Assembly (NCBI GenBank): GCA_937965695.1
Contig: CALCKW010000050.1
Span: 1-42,216 of the forward strand
Direction: 5' to 3'
DNA: 42,216 nt
Source: an uncultured Granulosicoccaceae bacterium
GTDB lineage: Bacteria > Pseudomonadota > Gammaproteobacteria > CALCKW01
The notes beneath the pieces are model-generated. The model saw only the letters and a list, made by a program, of their open reading frames with translations, did no database searches and had not been told where the DNA came from. Shown in pieces: positions 1 to 9,103 of this stretch (the first letter of the stretch is position 1; each line of letters starts with the position of its first letter). Made by a program: the position numbers and the translations under genes.

Positions 1-195
1 AGAGCGGGTTCCAACCCCGGAATTGGTGGCACAACAGTCTACTTTGGTGTTGAAGACTGTGCTGTCGAAGAATCGCGCGTCAGCGCGGCTGGTGGACAGG
101 TTATTCGATCAAAATTTTCAATCGGTGAGTTTGGTTGGATAACGCTCTGTATGGACACTGAAGGCAATATGTTTGGCCTCAGTTCTATGAAGTAG
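1..195 (+). CDS. VOC-fold (glyoxalase/bleomycin-resistance-like) protein, C-terminal part
   Basis: The window opens inside a gene whose last 64 codons are visible, in frame from base 1 to the TAG at 193-195. The piece has the shape of the second half of a small vicinal-oxygen-chelate protein: GGTTVYFGV (beta strand), a helix with a run of acidic residues, AAGGQVI, then FSIGEFGWITLCMDTEGNMFGL, which is the classic DxEGN turn of the 'lactoylglutathione lyase-related' subgroup. The metal ligands and the substrate cannot be judged from half a fold. It lies upstream of a second VOC gene on the other strand, to which it is not closely similar. The family call is fairly safe; the function is unknown. 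Confidence 0.75.
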   Translation, partial: RAGSNPGIGGTTVYFGVEDCAVEESRVSAAGGQVIRSKFSIGEFGWITLCMDTEGNMFGLSSMK

Positions 196-461
196 GAAAT
201 AGCTTTTTTCCACGACGATAAGAGACAAGGGAGTCTCAGATTAAGTCCGGTCAGCGACGTTGGCGTGAAAAATGTTGTCCCAGCAAGGCGCGAATCGACA
301 GCAAGTTTGGTGCTATTGGTTGGATTTGCAACGCGGCTGGGCCGAATTTAGCGCATCGACGGTGCGAGCATGACTTGATCTGAAATTCCCTAGGTATTGA
401 TGGTGCAGTCGTCTCACCGGCGACGCATCTTCCTAGAGAACATCAGTTCAATTCATGGTCA
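196..461. other. Intergenic, convergent; possible weak VOC remnant
   Basis: This is a 266-base gap between two convergent VOC-type genes. No complete gene, terminator with a T-run or repeat is evident. One forward frame around 282-350 reads SKFGAIGWI followed by N-x-A-G-P-N-L-A, which vaguely echoes the SKFSIGEFGWI...EGN turn of the gene just upstream. It could be the relic of a duplicated VOC gene, but the resemblance is short and has no support beyond about a dozen residues. Confidence 0.3.
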
Positions 462-839
462 TTAAATGATCAATTGCGTAAGAGATAAATTATTGCAATC
501 TGGATCCTTAAACCAAGCGACCTTTGCCCCAGATGGTGATACCCAAATACCGAATTCGTCCTGGTCCATTCCATCATAACGGTCAAAAACCACTCCACGA
601 GCGCTGAGACCTTCAACTGTTGCTGAAATATCACCCACGTGCCAGCCTAACACTGTGTGAATTGCAGGCATAAGCTCATCGACCTTTGCAATTCTAAGCA
701 TGTGGCCATCTGAATCAAAGACGAGCGCAAAATACTCGTCGGCAATAAACGTTAAACCGAGGATATCTTCATAAAAAGCACGAGACCTCTCAGGGTCGAT
801 AGTGGCAAGAAAAGAAACAGACTCGCTATTTTTTAACAC
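462..839 (-). CDS. VOC-family (glyoxalase/bleomycin-resistance-like) protein
   Basis: The 125-residue protein is a single VOC unit, which would normally work as a dimer holding a divalent metal. The N-terminal half shows SVSFLATIDPERSRAFYEDILGL, the typical first strand and the 'FYxxxLGL' helix, then ALVFDSDGHMLRIAKV. The second half has GWHVGDISATVEGLSARGVVF and a C-terminal SPSGAKVAWFKDPDCNNLSLTQ, the family's 'FxDPDGNxLxL' turn with Cys in place of Gly. Length is normal for the family. Such proteins include antibiotic-binding, dioxygenase and isomerase members, so no substrate is proposed. It is transcribed alone; its neighbour at 1081 is separated by about 240 bases. Confidence 0.85.
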   Translation of the reverse strand: MLKNSESVSFLATIDPERSRAFYEDILGLTFIADEYFALVFDSDGHMLRIAKVDELMPAIHTVLGWHVGDISATVEGLSARGVVFDRYDGMDQDEFGIWVSPSGAKVAWFKDPDCNNLSLTQLII

Positions 840-1080
840 AAACGGATACTCCCAATTGTTTACAGTGTTAGCGTCTACCTAGTGAACCTCAGATCAGCAA
901 ACCTAGTTCGTTCCGAGCAGTAACTGAAACCGCCCTATTGAGCAACATGCTTGAAACTTTTTCAGCAAAGTCTTCCTTGGGATACTGCGAGCCCAAGTCA
1001 GTTCTTCTGAGGAATTCTGTGCTCCCATTAAACCGAGTTTCTTCTCCTTGGTGGTAGGAGATTTTTACATTACCCTTTAC

Positions 1081-1662
1081 TTAGAATTTCGCTTTAATTT
1101 TTCCAACAAACTTTTCAAGTTTTTCTATCGTCAAGTTCTCGCAATCGTATAACGACAACATTTGGAATTTACAACTAGACGTACATGCACCCAACAAAGC
1201 TGTTTGAAGAACCCGTTTCACAGGCTTTCTCACAATAAACATATCGACCCACCAAACAGAGCCTAGGGTCGTTACAACTTTCATTTCTTTCAGGTCTAAC
1301 AATCGTGGTTTGATCGGCCCGTAGTCCACAGCGTGGTCATAAGCATGGCCGGGCGCCCACACACGGTCAAACCAGCCTTTTAAAATTGCAGGAAATCCAA
1401 ACCACCACGTCGGAAATATCAAAACCAGCGACTCTGTCTGTTTTAACTGTTCTAAGTCTGCTGCCACCCCACTTACATCGAAGGCATCTTCATAATAGCT
1501 CTCTCTTTCACGCCGACTTAAAACGGGATTAAACCCATCTGCGTAGAGATTTTTGACAGTCACCTCGTAGCCCTTCTCTTTTAGATGACCGATAGTTATG
1601 TCGGCCAGATACCGGCAAAGGCTATTTTCGATGGGATGTGCTATGACCACTAAACAATTCAC
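1081..1662 (-). CDS. NAD(P)H dehydrogenase (quinone), flavodoxin-like fold
   Basis: The 193-residue protein is likely a cytoplasmic FMN/FAD-dependent NAD(P)H:quinone reductase of the KefF/MdaB/YwrO group, which performs two-electron quinone reduction. MNCLVVIAHPIENSLCRYLAD at the N terminus is the phosphate-binding strand and loop typical of the group (HP..S). The motif FPTWWFGFPAILKGWFDRVW near residues 85-105 is the diagnostic flavin-contacting 'P.WW...PA.LKGW.DRV' signature, followed by PGHAYD. Length is usual for the family. It stands alone on the minus strand. The family is clear; the physiological substrate and any link to the VOC genes nearby are not. Confidence 0.9.
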   Translation of the reverse strand: MNCLVVIAHPIENSLCRYLADITIGHLKEKGYEVTVKNLYADGFNPVLSRRERESYYEDAFDVSGVAADLEQLKQTESLVLIFPTWWFGFPAILKGWFDRVWAPGHAYDHAVDYGPIKPRLLDLKEMKVVTTLGSVWWVDMFIVRKPVKRVLQTALLGACTSSCKFQMLSLYDCENLTIEKLEKFVGKIKAKF

Positions 1663-1924
1663 TGTTTTTCCTAAAGCTTAAGGCACGGAGAAATTTTAAA
1701 CTTTTCTGCGTGCAGCTAATTAAAAGTACCAATTTCAGTACATTATCCACATATTGGCTTAATCTCAATAGAACGAGTCCAAACGCCACTCATTGCTAAT
1801 AGCTCGACCCTATAGGCTCTAATGAATATTAAAAAAAAGGTGAGCTCACCGGTAAAGACAACACTTGGCCAAAAGATGAAATCACACTACCTTGGCACCA
1901 TTAGTCGCTTGAGTAAATGAGAAC

Positions 1925-2431
1925 ATGAGACAACTACAAATTTTTACTGACGGTAGCGTCAACACTAAAACCAAGGTGGGTTATGGCGCTTACTTGGCGA
2001 CACGCAACGGACAATGCATAGATCAACAATCCATCCCGGGCACTTCAAAAGACAAGGTACACTCTAGGCGCTTTGAAAATACCAGCTCTACAAAGCTGGA
2101 GTTGCAAACATTTTTATGGGCAGTGAAAGAAGTGCAGGCCGCGCACGAAGGTTTAAAATTCACTTTGGCTGTCTATACAGATTCCCAAAACATCGTGACT
2201 CTGCCGCAAAGACGCGTGCGACTTGAACAACGCAATTTTCTTTCATCCAAAAACAAACCACTGAAGAACCAAGACCTATACAAAGAGTTTTATCAGCTGG
2301 CATCGGAGGTAGAGTTCGATTTGATTAAGGTTGTGGGCCATCAGTCGAGCAAGGACAAAGACGAAATCGGTAGACTGTTCAGTTTGGTTGACAAAGTGGC
2401 TAGATCTGCTTTGCGAGAGGCATCGGACTAA
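1925..2431 (+). CDS. RNase H-fold nuclease (ribonuclease HI-like)
   Basis: The 168-residue protein belongs to the RNase HI superfamily, whose members cut the RNA strand of RNA:DNA hybrids. The acidic catalytic set can be read in order: D9 in FTDGS, E59 in TKLEL, D86 in YTDSQN and D156 in LVDKVAR, with the flexible-loop histidine H139 in VVGHQSSK. The spacing fits an RNase HI core, but the segment between E59 and the C terminus differs from housekeeping RnhA (basic stretch at 95-115), so this is probably an accessory paralogue rather than the main rnhA. The start ATG follows a stop-rich leader and nothing upstream is in frame. It is convergent with betC. Confidence 0.8.
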   Translation: MRQLQIFTDGSVNTKTKVGYGAYLATRNGQCIDQQSIPGTSKDKVHSRRFENTSSTKLELQTFLWAVKEVQAAHEGLKFTLAVYTDSQNIVTLPQRRVRLEQRNFLSSKNKPLKNQDLYKEFYQLASEVEFDLIKVVGHQSSKDKDEIGRLFSLVDKVARSALREASD

Positions 2432-2561
2432 AACACCAAAGTTCAAACAGGAGTTAGTCTATATTTGCAGAATCTTGGATTCAGACGGCACTAACAGGCC
2501 TATTTCCGAAGCGCGTTCACCGGAAATAGACCCACGTTTCTGCACCTATATTTTCGGCAAT

Positions 2562-4061
2562 CTAGTCCCCGCGTGGAAAGCGTTGACGGTCTTCTACGGT
2601 ATTGAGATCCATGTGATTGCGCATAAAACGCTCTGACGCTTTTTGTAAGGGTTGGTAATCCCAAGGGAAATATTCGCCATTTCTTAGCGCTTCGTAGACA
2701 ACCCAACGGCGAGCTTGCGACTGCCTAACATCCTGATCGAAGCGCGCTAAGTCCCACTTTTGATCGGCCATTGCTCTCATTCTGTCCAGCGCTTCGGTAT
2801 GAGCCGCGTTTTGCGCGAGATTGTTCAGCTCGTCTGGATCCCCATGCATATCAAACAGCAACTCTGGATCAAGCGAGCATCGCACGTATTTATACTGACC
2901 GTCTCTTAAAGCAACTAGCGGCGCATAGGAAGCTTCCGCTGCATATTCAATAGAGACAACTCCGCGTGTTGTATTGCCTTGCGAAACCCCAATCAGACTC
3001 ACGCCTTCGGTCCAAGGAGCAACCTCAGCCATATCCGCCCCAGCCAACTCTGCAAGAGTTGGGCATACATCTATCGTGGATACAGGCGATTCCACTTTGC
3101 CTTTTGGTACACCCGGTGCACAGATCATCAATGGGACGCGAGATGAGCCCTCGTACATACTCATTTTAAACCACAAGCCGCGTTCGCCCAGCATGTCTCC
3201 GTGATCAGAGACGAACAGGATAGCCGCTTCTTGACCCGTGCTCTCTAGCACTTCAAGAATATCCCCGACTTTATCATCGAGATAGCTGATATTGGCGAAG
3301 TAGGCACGCCGAGAGCGACGAACATCATCTTCACTGATGTCAAAACTGCGCCAATCGTTCGCATCAAAGATTCTCTTCGAATGCGGATCTTGTTGTTCGT
3401 ATGGCATGGGCGGCACATGGGGTGATAAGTGATCACAATCCTCATATAGATCCCAATATTTTTTTCGCGTGACATACGGATCATGGGGATGGGTGAAACT
3501 CACCGTTAAGCACCAAGGTCTCTCATCATGATCTCTTGCAAGATCGTATAATTTGGCACAAGCATGATGCGCAACCTCGTCGTCATACTCCATCTGATTG
3601 GATATTTCAGCGACACCCGAACCAGTGACTGATCCTAAATTGTGATACCACCATTCGATGCGCTCACCCGGTTTTCGGTAATCGGGTGTCCAGCCAAAGT
3701 CTGCCGGATAAATATCTGTCGTCAGGCGATCTTCAAACCCGTGCAGTTGGTCGGGACCCACAAAGTGCATTTTTCCCGACAATGCGGTGTAGTAACCAGC
3801 CCTGCGTAAATGGTGTGCGTAGGTCGGCAAGTCTGATGGAAATTCCGCTGCATTATCATAAACACCCGTCACTGAAGGCAGCTGACCCGACATAAAGCTT
3901 GCCCTAGCCGGCGCACACAGGGGAGAGGCCGTGTAGCAGTGACTAAATCGCGCGGAGCGCTCAGCAAGCTTTTTCAAGTTGGGGGCATGGAGCCAATCAG
4001 CAGGCCCATCCGGAAACAAGGTGCCATTCAACTGATCCACCATTAGAATGAGAATATTCAT
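2562..4061 (-). CDS. betC: Choline-sulfatase
   Basis: The enzyme hydrolyses choline-O-sulfate to choline and sulfate, which feeds glycine-betaine synthesis or sulfur and carbon supply. The 499-residue length matches BetC. Cys49 in LCAPARAS is the C-x-P-x-R site converted to formylglycine; the metal region appears as MVDQ near residue 9 and SDHGDM near 285-290. BetC-specific stretches are present: TALSGKMHFVGPDQLHGFE, LTTDIYPADFGWTPDY, WWYHNLGSVTGSGV and NQMEYDDEV. The conserved C-terminal extension around WVVYEALRNGEYFPWDYQP is complete. No betABI, choline transporter or LysR regulator is adjacent, and the formylglycine-generating enzyme must be encoded elsewhere. No signal peptide is visible, so it is cytoplasmic. 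Confidence 0.93.
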   Translation of the reverse strand: MNILILMVDQLNGTLFPDGPADWLHAPNLKKLAERSARFSHCYTASPLCAPARASFMSGQLPSVTGVYDNAAEFPSDLPTYAHHLRRAGYYTALSGKMHFVGPDQLHGFEDRLTTDIYPADFGWTPDYRKPGERIEWWYHNLGSVTGSGVAEISNQMEYDDEVAHHACAKLYDLARDHDERPWCLTVSFTHPHDPYVTRKKYWDLYEDCDHLSPHVPPMPYEQQDPHSKRIFDANDWRSFDISEDDVRRSRRAYFANISYLDDKVGDILEVLESTGQEAAILFVSDHGDMLGERGLWFKMSMYEGSSRVPLMICAPGVPKGKVESPVSTIDVCPTLAELAGADMAEVAPWTEGVSLIGVSQGNTTRGVVSIEYAAEASYAPLVALRDGQYKYVRCSLDPELLFDMHGDPDELNNLAQNAAHTEALDRMRAMADQKWDLARFDQDVRQSQARRWVVYEALRNGEYFPWDYQPLQKASERFMRNHMDLNTVEDRQRFPRGD

Positions 4062-4488
4062 TAACCTACCTTTTACGTTTTTTCACAATAGAGCCTCAGA
4101 ACAGAATAGCCAAAAAACAAGTCGGCGATTGGTAATTCGCACAACCTGAACGTTGCTGAACTCCCAAGACTCCACACACTAAGTTACTCTTCCTCAATTT
4201 TTTGGCGCCTAGCCTGATTCCGGTGAGCCGCAAGTCAAAATAGAAAGACAATGACCCACTGTATAGAACTTACTCACCTAGCAATTGGTCTGAACACTCA
4301 CAAAATACAATCCTATTCACCTGCATCGCTATGACCATTGATTCCCTAAAATGATACTGTTTATCGATACGCACTCTGGCACATCAATGGCCCCAGATGC
4401 CCGCACTCGTAACATTGGCTCCATCGCTTCGCACAACTTACAGTCCGAAACATACCACAAGATTCATCGCAAACACTGAAGCTCATCT
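4062..4488. other. Divergent intergenic region (betC / alpha-beta hydrolase)
   Basis: This is a 427-base gap between two divergently read genes and must hold both promoters. It is moderately AT-rich, with several T and A runs just upstream of betC (4071-4086). I see no convincing gene, RNA, repeat or strong inverted repeat in it, and I cannot place promoters with confidence. Confidence 0.5.
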
Positions 4489-5634
4489 ATGAGAAAGTCG
4501 ACACTACTCCTGTTAGTTCTTATGGGTCTTTCATTGGGCGCTCAGGCAAACGAAAAGTTATCCTACTTCCCACAACCTCAGACCGATTTCCAGGCGCATA
4601 TCACGGAAGTAAAAGCCCATTTATTAGCCACGCAAATGCGTGGACGCAATGCCAGCGATGTCAGCTTCAACCTTCCCTTTGAGCAGTCTGCTAAACCTGG
4701 CATGCCCTATCGCGGTCAGTTTTTGCTGATCCACGGCTTGAACGATTCACCCTACGTATTCAGTGATGTTGCGGATGAGCTCAGTGAACGTGGTTTTGAC
4801 GTAAGAGCGATATTGTTGCCCGGCCACGGCAATACGCCTGAGGCACAGCTGACGATGACACACCGACGCTGGCTGCAAGCCGCCCGTCAGCATTTGAATC
4901 TTTGGAAGACAGAGAACACGCCTATGTATTTGGGTGGATTTTCTATGGGTTCAGTTATCGCGACAATTCTGGCGTTAGAAAACGAAGGCATCGAGGGGTT
5001 ATTGCTTTTTTCTCCGGCATTTAAAAGCCAAATGAATCACCTACTTCGTTGGTCATCCATCTACTCGCACTTTAAGCCATGGGTATTTGGTGGCATGATC
5101 CGTGAGGATAACCCCACGAAATACAATTCAATACCAGTAAACGGAGCAGCCCAATATTACAAGCTGACAAAAGTTCTTAAAAAAACATGGGCCGGGAAGC
5201 AACTAGATATGCCGGTACTTGCTATTGCCTCTGAGAATGACTCAGTTGTGGACGTAGAATTTTTTAGTCAAGTATTTAAAAAACGTTTTACTTCGGAGAA
5301 GAAGCGCTTACTTATTTACAGCAATTTTGTAGATGGACGCGATACAAAAACAACCGAATACCGACCCAGCGCCTATCCTAAGCTCCGAATACTAAACCAG
5401 TCACATCAAGGTGTGATCATAGCGCCTGATAATCCCTTGTTTGGCTATAAAGGGTCAGTTCTAGTCTGCAACGGTAATGATTGGACAGTCTTTAGTGCGT
5501 GCTTATTTTCAAACAATGGTCACTGGTTCGGAGCCCAGCATTCCATCTCACCGGATACCGTTCCGGTCGCTAGAGTAACGTACAACCCGGACTTTGCAGG
5601 TGTATTTGCCGAGTTCGATAAAGTGTTTAACTAA
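4489..5634 (+). CDS. Secreted alpha/beta hydrolase (esterase/lipase-like)
   Basis: The 381-residue protein begins with a clear Sec signal peptide (MRKSTLLLLVLMGLSLGAQA, cleavage after residue 20), so it acts in the periplasm or outside. Its fold is that of an alpha/beta serine hydrolase: oxyanion motif HGLNDSP at 82-88, LPGHG at 110-114, nucleophile Ser152 in GGFSMGS, a likely acid at Asp251 or Asp255 in SENDSVVD, and His306 in NQSHQG. It resembles monoacylglycerol lipase or carboxylesterase proteins in the core, with an insertion around 270-300 and a C-terminal part rich in aromatic residues and two cysteines (VCNGND, FSACLF). The substrate is unknown. It is monocistronic and convergent with the DUF1499 gene. 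Confidence 0.85.
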   Translation: MRKSTLLLLVLMGLSLGAQANEKLSYFPQPQTDFQAHITEVKAHLLATQMRGRNASDVSFNLPFEQSAKPGMPYRGQFLLIHGLNDSPYVFSDVADELSERGFDVRAILLPGHGNTPEAQLTMTHRRWLQAARQHLNLWKTENTPMYLGGFSMGSVIATILALENEGIEGLLLFSPAFKSQMNHLLRWSSIYSHFKPWVFGGMIREDNPTKYNSIPVNGAAQYYKLTKVLKKTWAGKQLDMPVLAIASENDSVVDVEFFSQVFKKRFTSEKKRLLIYSNFVDGRDTKTTEYRPSAYPKLRILNQSHQGVIIAPDNPLFGYKGSVLVCNGNDWTVFSACLFSNNGHWFGAQHSISPDTVPVARVTYNPDFAGVFAEFDKVFN

Positions 5635-5708
5635 GGCCTAAGTGCCCGAAAACACGCGCTCAGATGCATAATGCGGTTTGTGATAAAACATAAAAAAAAG
5701 CGATCCAG

Positions 5709-6173
5709 CTAGTTACTCCGCGCGCTTATCACTCGCAGCTTCTCGCGAATCAACTCTATTCGCTTTCGATTAACACCAAAATCTGAATAACCGAACCTAG
5801 CAGCCGAGCGCACCTGAATAAGCATTTTCGCTACCGCTTGCGTCGGAAAATAAAACTCGGTGTCATCAATGAAGCCGAAAATATTGGAGGAGAATTCGGC
5901 TCGAATGTATTCGTCTTCCAGCGTCTTCACTCTAGTAGCATTTAGATCTTTAAGCACAGATAGCAGAACGCTCTTAACGTCTGACGGTGGCCCTGAAACG
6001 CGCAGAGGCTGGATGTAGTGTTTGCTACCGATAGCTGCGCTACTGACACAGTTCGGCGAACTAGGACACGGATTAAGAATCCCTTCCTGGTGCCCCAGAG
6101 TCGGCACTGTTACAGCGCAACCCGAGAGTCCAAGAAGAATTGGTAGTGTCGCCCAAAGAATAACTTTCACCAT
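5709..6173 (-). CDS. DUF1499 family lipoprotein
   Basis: The 154-residue protein starts with a lipoprotein signal: hydrophobic segment VILWATLPILLGLSGC with Cys19 in the lipobox LSGC, predicting lipidation and membrane anchoring. The mature part opens with LNPCPSSPNCVSS, the conserved double-cysteine start of DUF1499, followed by the IRAEF...FIDDTEFYF block and VRSAARFGYSDFGVNRKRIELIR, which is the strongest family signature. The biochemical role of DUF1499 proteins is not established. Length is normal. It is transcribed alone, convergent with the secreted hydrolase. Confidence 0.88.
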   Translation of the reverse strand: MVKVILWATLPILLGLSGCAVTVPTLGHQEGILNPCPSSPNCVSSAAIGSKHYIQPLRVSGPPSDVKSVLLSVLKDLNATRVKTLEDEYIRAEFSSNIFGFIDDTEFYFPTQAVAKMLIQVRSAARFGYSDFGVNRKRIELIREKLRVISARSN

Positions 6174-6315
6174 TTAGCTTAAGCCTCATCCCGTTAAAGC
6201 ATGAAAAATCAACACACCACTCTCAGCTGTAGCCGTGCAATATAAAAAATTTGACAGTGCCGTGTATTGAATCAAGAGATATACTCAAAACGAGACAATA
6301 TTAAGTAGGCATAAG

Positions 6316-6936
6316 ATGTACAGACTATTCTACGCTAATGGCAGCGCATCGATGGGTGTGCAAGCAATATTGGAAGAATTAAATGTCAACTATGAACTGC
6401 TGCAGACGACCATAGATCGGAACGAGCCCTACCCCGCTGAGCGGATGGCCATCAACCCTAACGGCTGGTTGCCAGTACTCATGTGGGAAGATGGTTCAAT
6501 GTACGAGTGCGCAGCGATTACAATTTTTTTGTGTGATCGCCACCCAGAAGCAAAGCTTGCCCCCCGCTTAAATGATTCAACCAGAGCGCTTTACCTGCAG
6601 ACGTTGGTTTACTTTTCGAGCACTATTCAGAACGCGTTCCAGCTTTCTTACTATCCGGATCGGTTTGCAGATTCATCGGAAAATGAAGCAAGTGCACAGC
6701 GTCGCGGCATAAGCCGCCTTCGAGAGACATGGAAAGTGGTCGACGATCAAATAGGTGACAACAAATGGGTACTTGGTGAGCACTTTAGTGCTGCTGACAT
6801 TTATCTCCATATGCTAACCACTTGGCTGGAACCCTCTCTAGGTCATCCCTCGATTGAAGAGTTCCCCAACGTAAAGCGCATTGCAAATTTGGCACTAAAG
6901 CGCTCGAGCGTTCAACACGTTTTCGCTAAGAACTAA
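6316..6936 (+). CDS. Glutathione S-transferase family protein
   Basis: The 206-residue protein has the two-domain layout of cytosolic GSTs. The thioredoxin-like N-terminal domain (about 1-80) reads MYRLFYANGSASMGVQAILEEL, then NPNGWLPVL, the cis-proline glutathione-contact loop, and YECAAITIFL where E-S is the usual gamma-glutamyl-binding pair (here E-C). The helical C-terminal domain contains WVLGEHFSAADIYLHML, the GST 'N-capping box' motif. Enzymes of this type conjugate or reduce electrophiles using glutathione. A Cys at the usual Ser site is unusual but not unheard of. It stands alone ahead of the phn operon with a 239-base gap. Confidence 0.88.
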   Translation: MYRLFYANGSASMGVQAILEELNVNYELLQTTIDRNEPYPAERMAINPNGWLPVLMWEDGSMYECAAITIFLCDRHPEAKLAPRLNDSTRALYLQTLVYFSSTIQNAFQLSYYPDRFADSSENEASAQRRGISRLRETWKVVDDQIGDNKWVLGEHFSAADIYLHMLTTWLEPSLGHPSIEEFPNVKRIANLALKRSSVQHVFAKN

Positions 6937-7162
6937 AAAAACCAAAAGCCGGAGCGCGGTCTAGTCAGAAACCCTGCAAGAGACCTCCCTGCGTTTACAC
7001 CTACAGGCCTCCAAGCATCATTTTCCCTTGTGCTTTGCCATTACTTTTCCAATAGGGCAAGACTTCCAACCGGCGGATTTAATCAAATAACTTCGCATGA
7101 CTAAGGCATAAAAATCGTTGAACCTTTTGTGTTTCGCAAAAAATCGAGTAGTCTGTTTAAAC

Positions 7163-7167
7163 GGAGG
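7163..7167 (+). promoter_or_regulatory. Strong ribosome binding site of phnD
   Basis: GGAGG stands eight bases ahead of the ATG at 7176 and settles the start of the binding-protein gene. The 239-base leader upstream (6937-7175) is AT-rich; I could not identify a convincing Pho box in it. Confidence 0.75.
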
Positions 7168-7175
7168 ATTTTCTT

Positions 7176-8150
7176 ATGAAACAAATGAACACACTTTTAT
7201 CCGGTGCTGCCATCGCATTGGCCCTTTCGTTTGCAAGCCCCGCATCCGCAGCTGATTGCCCCCGCGGTGATCTTGATGAACGCTACTGTGACGCCAATGG
7301 CGATTTAATAGCAGACACACCAACTGACCCGGCTGATCTGGTTGACCCAGATACATTGATTTTCGCCTATACGCCCGTTGAAGACCCCGCCGTGTACAAA
7401 GCTGCTTGGGCGGACTTCTTGACCCATTTAGAAAAAGAAACAGGTAAGTCTGTTGTCTTCTTCCCCGTCCAGAACAACGCCGCACAGATCGAAGCTATGC
7501 GCTCTGGCCGTCTTCATATCGCAGGCTTTAACACTGGTTCCAACCCCCTTGCGGTCAACTGCGCGGGTTTTAACCCCTTCACGATCATGGCATCTAAAGA
7601 TGGCAACTTTGGCTACGAGATGGAGATCATCACCTATCCCGGATCAGGGATCGAAAAAGTTGAAGACATCAAGGGCAAGCAATTAGCCTTTACATCACCA
7701 ACGTCAAATTCAGGCTTCAAAGCACCATCAGCTATCCTGAAAGGTGATTTCGATATGCTGCCAGAACGTGACTTTGAGCCAGTCTATTCGGGCAAACATG
7801 ACAACTCTATCCTCGGAGTAGCAAATAAAGACTACATGGCTGCCTCTATTGCCAACTCGGTTAAGTCACGCATGATCAGCCGAGACGTTATCAAAGCGGA
7901 AGACGTGAAAGTTATCTACAAGTCTCAGACCTTCCCCACAACTGGCTTTGGAACAGCACACAACCTAACGCCAGAGTTAAAAGATACCATCCGCAACGCT
8001 TTCCTTAACTTCGAGTGGGAAGGCACTTCGCTTGAAGCTGAATTCGAAAAATCGAATGAAGGCCAATTCCTAGAGATGACTTACCAGGAGTTTTGGGAAG
8101 TTATTCGCAAAATCGACACCGCCAATGGCGTCAGCTATTCCTGCGGCTAG
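7176..8150 (+). CDS. phnD: Phosphonate/phosphate-ester type ABC transporter, periplasmic binding protein
   Basis: The 324-residue PhnD-family protein captures a small phosphorus compound in the periplasm and delivers it to the PhnE permeases. A signal peptide ends at SPASA (residue 25). It is followed by an acidic segment with two cysteines and DANGDLIADTPTDP (about 38-52), resembling a calcium-binding loop. The PhnD core starts at LIFAYTPVEDPAVY; AGFNTGS and SPTSNSGFKAPSAIL are the expected ligand-contact regions at the domain interface, and SGKHDNSILGVANKDYMAASIANS is family-typical. A closing Cys lies two residues from the end. The operon continues with phnC after a hairpin. The natural ligand (phosphonate, phosphite or phosphate ester) cannot be decided from sequence. 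Confidence 0.88.
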   Translation: MKQMNTLLSGAAIALALSFASPASAADCPRGDLDERYCDANGDLIADTPTDPADLVDPDTLIFAYTPVEDPAVYKAAWADFLTHLEKETGKSVVFFPVQNNAAQIEAMRSGRLHIAGFNTGSNPLAVNCAGFNPFTIMASKDGNFGYEMEIITYPGSGIEKVEDIKGKQLAFTSPTSNSGFKAPSAILKGDFDMLPERDFEPVYSGKHDNSILGVANKDYMAASIANSVKSRMISRDVIKAEDVKVIYKSQTFPTTGFGTAHNLTPELKDTIRNAFLNFEWEGTSLEAEFEKSNEGQFLEMTYQEFWEVIRKIDTANGVSYSCG

Positions 8151-8236
8151 AAGACGACTAGATAGCTAGAAATTCGCTGAGAGAGTTTTTTAAAGCGGTA
8201 GTTTTTAGCCATCTAGCCAGTCTCTAGACTCTGATT

Positions 8237-8258
8237 GGGCGGGCCAAACGGTCCGCCC
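8237..8258 (+). terminator. Intercistronic hairpin between phnD and phnC
   Basis: GGGCGGGCC and GGTCCGCCC form a nine-pair stem (one G-T) around an AAAC loop, followed by TTTCC and, 13 bases later, a run of seven T. It stands 87 bases after the phnD stop and 35 bases before phnC. Hairpins here usually stabilise the binding-protein mRNA or cause partial termination so that the periplasmic protein is made in excess over the transporter. Confidence 0.75.
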
Positions 8259-8293
8259 TTTCCAACGATATCTTTTTTTGGCGGAGGGCTTTC

Positions 8294-9103
8294 ATGCTGC
8301 GGCTTGAGAAGCTTGTAAAGACTTATAAAACCGGCGATCAGGCCTTAAAAGCCGTAGAACTTGAGGTGCCTGAAGGCCAAGTACTCGCGCTCATTGGTCC
8401 ATCTGGTGCGGGTAAATCTACGCTTATCCGCTGCATTAATCGCCTGGTTGAACCCACATCGGGAAAAGTCTATCTCGGCGATGTTGAATTAACGGGTTTA
8501 TCGACGGGCGCGCTGCGCCTAGAGCGTCGGCGCATGGGCATGATTTTCCAGGAATACGCGCTGGTCGAACGTTTGACTGTCATGGAGAATGTGCTTTCAG
8601 GTCGACTGGGTTATGTTGGTTTTTGGCGCAGCTTTTTACGGCGCTTCCCGCAATCTGACGTTGATGAGGCATTCCGTCTGCTAGACCGAGTCGGGCTCGC
8701 ACATATGGCCGACAAACGCGCTGATGAGCTCTCGGGTGGCCAGCGTCAACGCGTCGGCATCTGTCGTGCACTTATTCAAAATCCCGCGTTACTGTTGGTC
8801 GACGAACCTACAGCCTCTCTAGACCCCAAAACTTCACGGCAAATCATGCGACTGATCTGTGAGCTGTGCCACGAACGGGGACTGGCAGCGATCATTAATA
8901 TTCACGATGTCGCACTCGCGCAGATGTTTGTGCAACGTGTCATCGGTTTGCGTGCTGGTGCGATGGAATTCGACGGGCCTCCAGATGGCTTAACCCCTGA
9001 AGTCCTTACGTCGATCTACGGTGAAGAAGATTGGGAAGCCACCATCGAAGAAGTTGACGACGAGGATGAAGCCGACCAAGAAGATCAGGAAACTGTGCAA
9101 TGA
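8294..9103 (+). CDS. phnC: Phosphonate-type ABC transporter ATP-binding protein
   Basis: The 269-residue ATPase drives the PhnDE importer. Walker A is GPSGAGKST near residue 35, the Q-loop follows in IFQEYALV, the signature [15 protein letters not shown] and Walker [14 protein letters not shown] are complete, and the H-loop is INIHDV. The pattern 'MIFQ.Y.L..RL.V..NVL.GRLG' is characteristic of PhnC. The start is well marked by GGAGGG six bases before the ATG. The C-terminal 15 residues are strikingly acidic ([15 protein letters not shown]), beyond the usual end of PhnC, and may be a disordered tail. Its stop overlaps the start of the next gene by four bases (ATGA), indicating translational coupling. 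Confidence 0.93.
   Translation: MLRLEKLVKTYKTGDQALKAVELEVPEGQVLALIGPSGAGKSTLIRCINRLVEPTSGKVYLGDVELTGLSTGALRLERRRMGMIFQEYALVERLTVMENVLSGRLGYVGFWRSFLRRFPQSDVDEAFRLLDRVGLAHMADKRADELSGGQRQRVGICRALIQNPALLLVDEPTASLDPKTSRQIMRLICELCHERGLAAIINIHDVALAQMFVQRVIGLRAGAMEFDGPPDGLTPEVLTSIYGEEDWEATIEEVDDEDEADQEDQETVQ

Noticed and set aside
282..350. Possible VOC relic (SKFGAIGWI...) in the first intergenic region
   Set aside because: Only about a dozen residues resemble the upstream VOC gene and no longer similarity can be followed; kept as a note, not called as a pseudogene.
7080..7160. Possible Pho box ahead of phnD
   Set aside because: I could not find two CTGTCAT-like half sites at proper spacing; phosphate control remains plausible but unsupported here.
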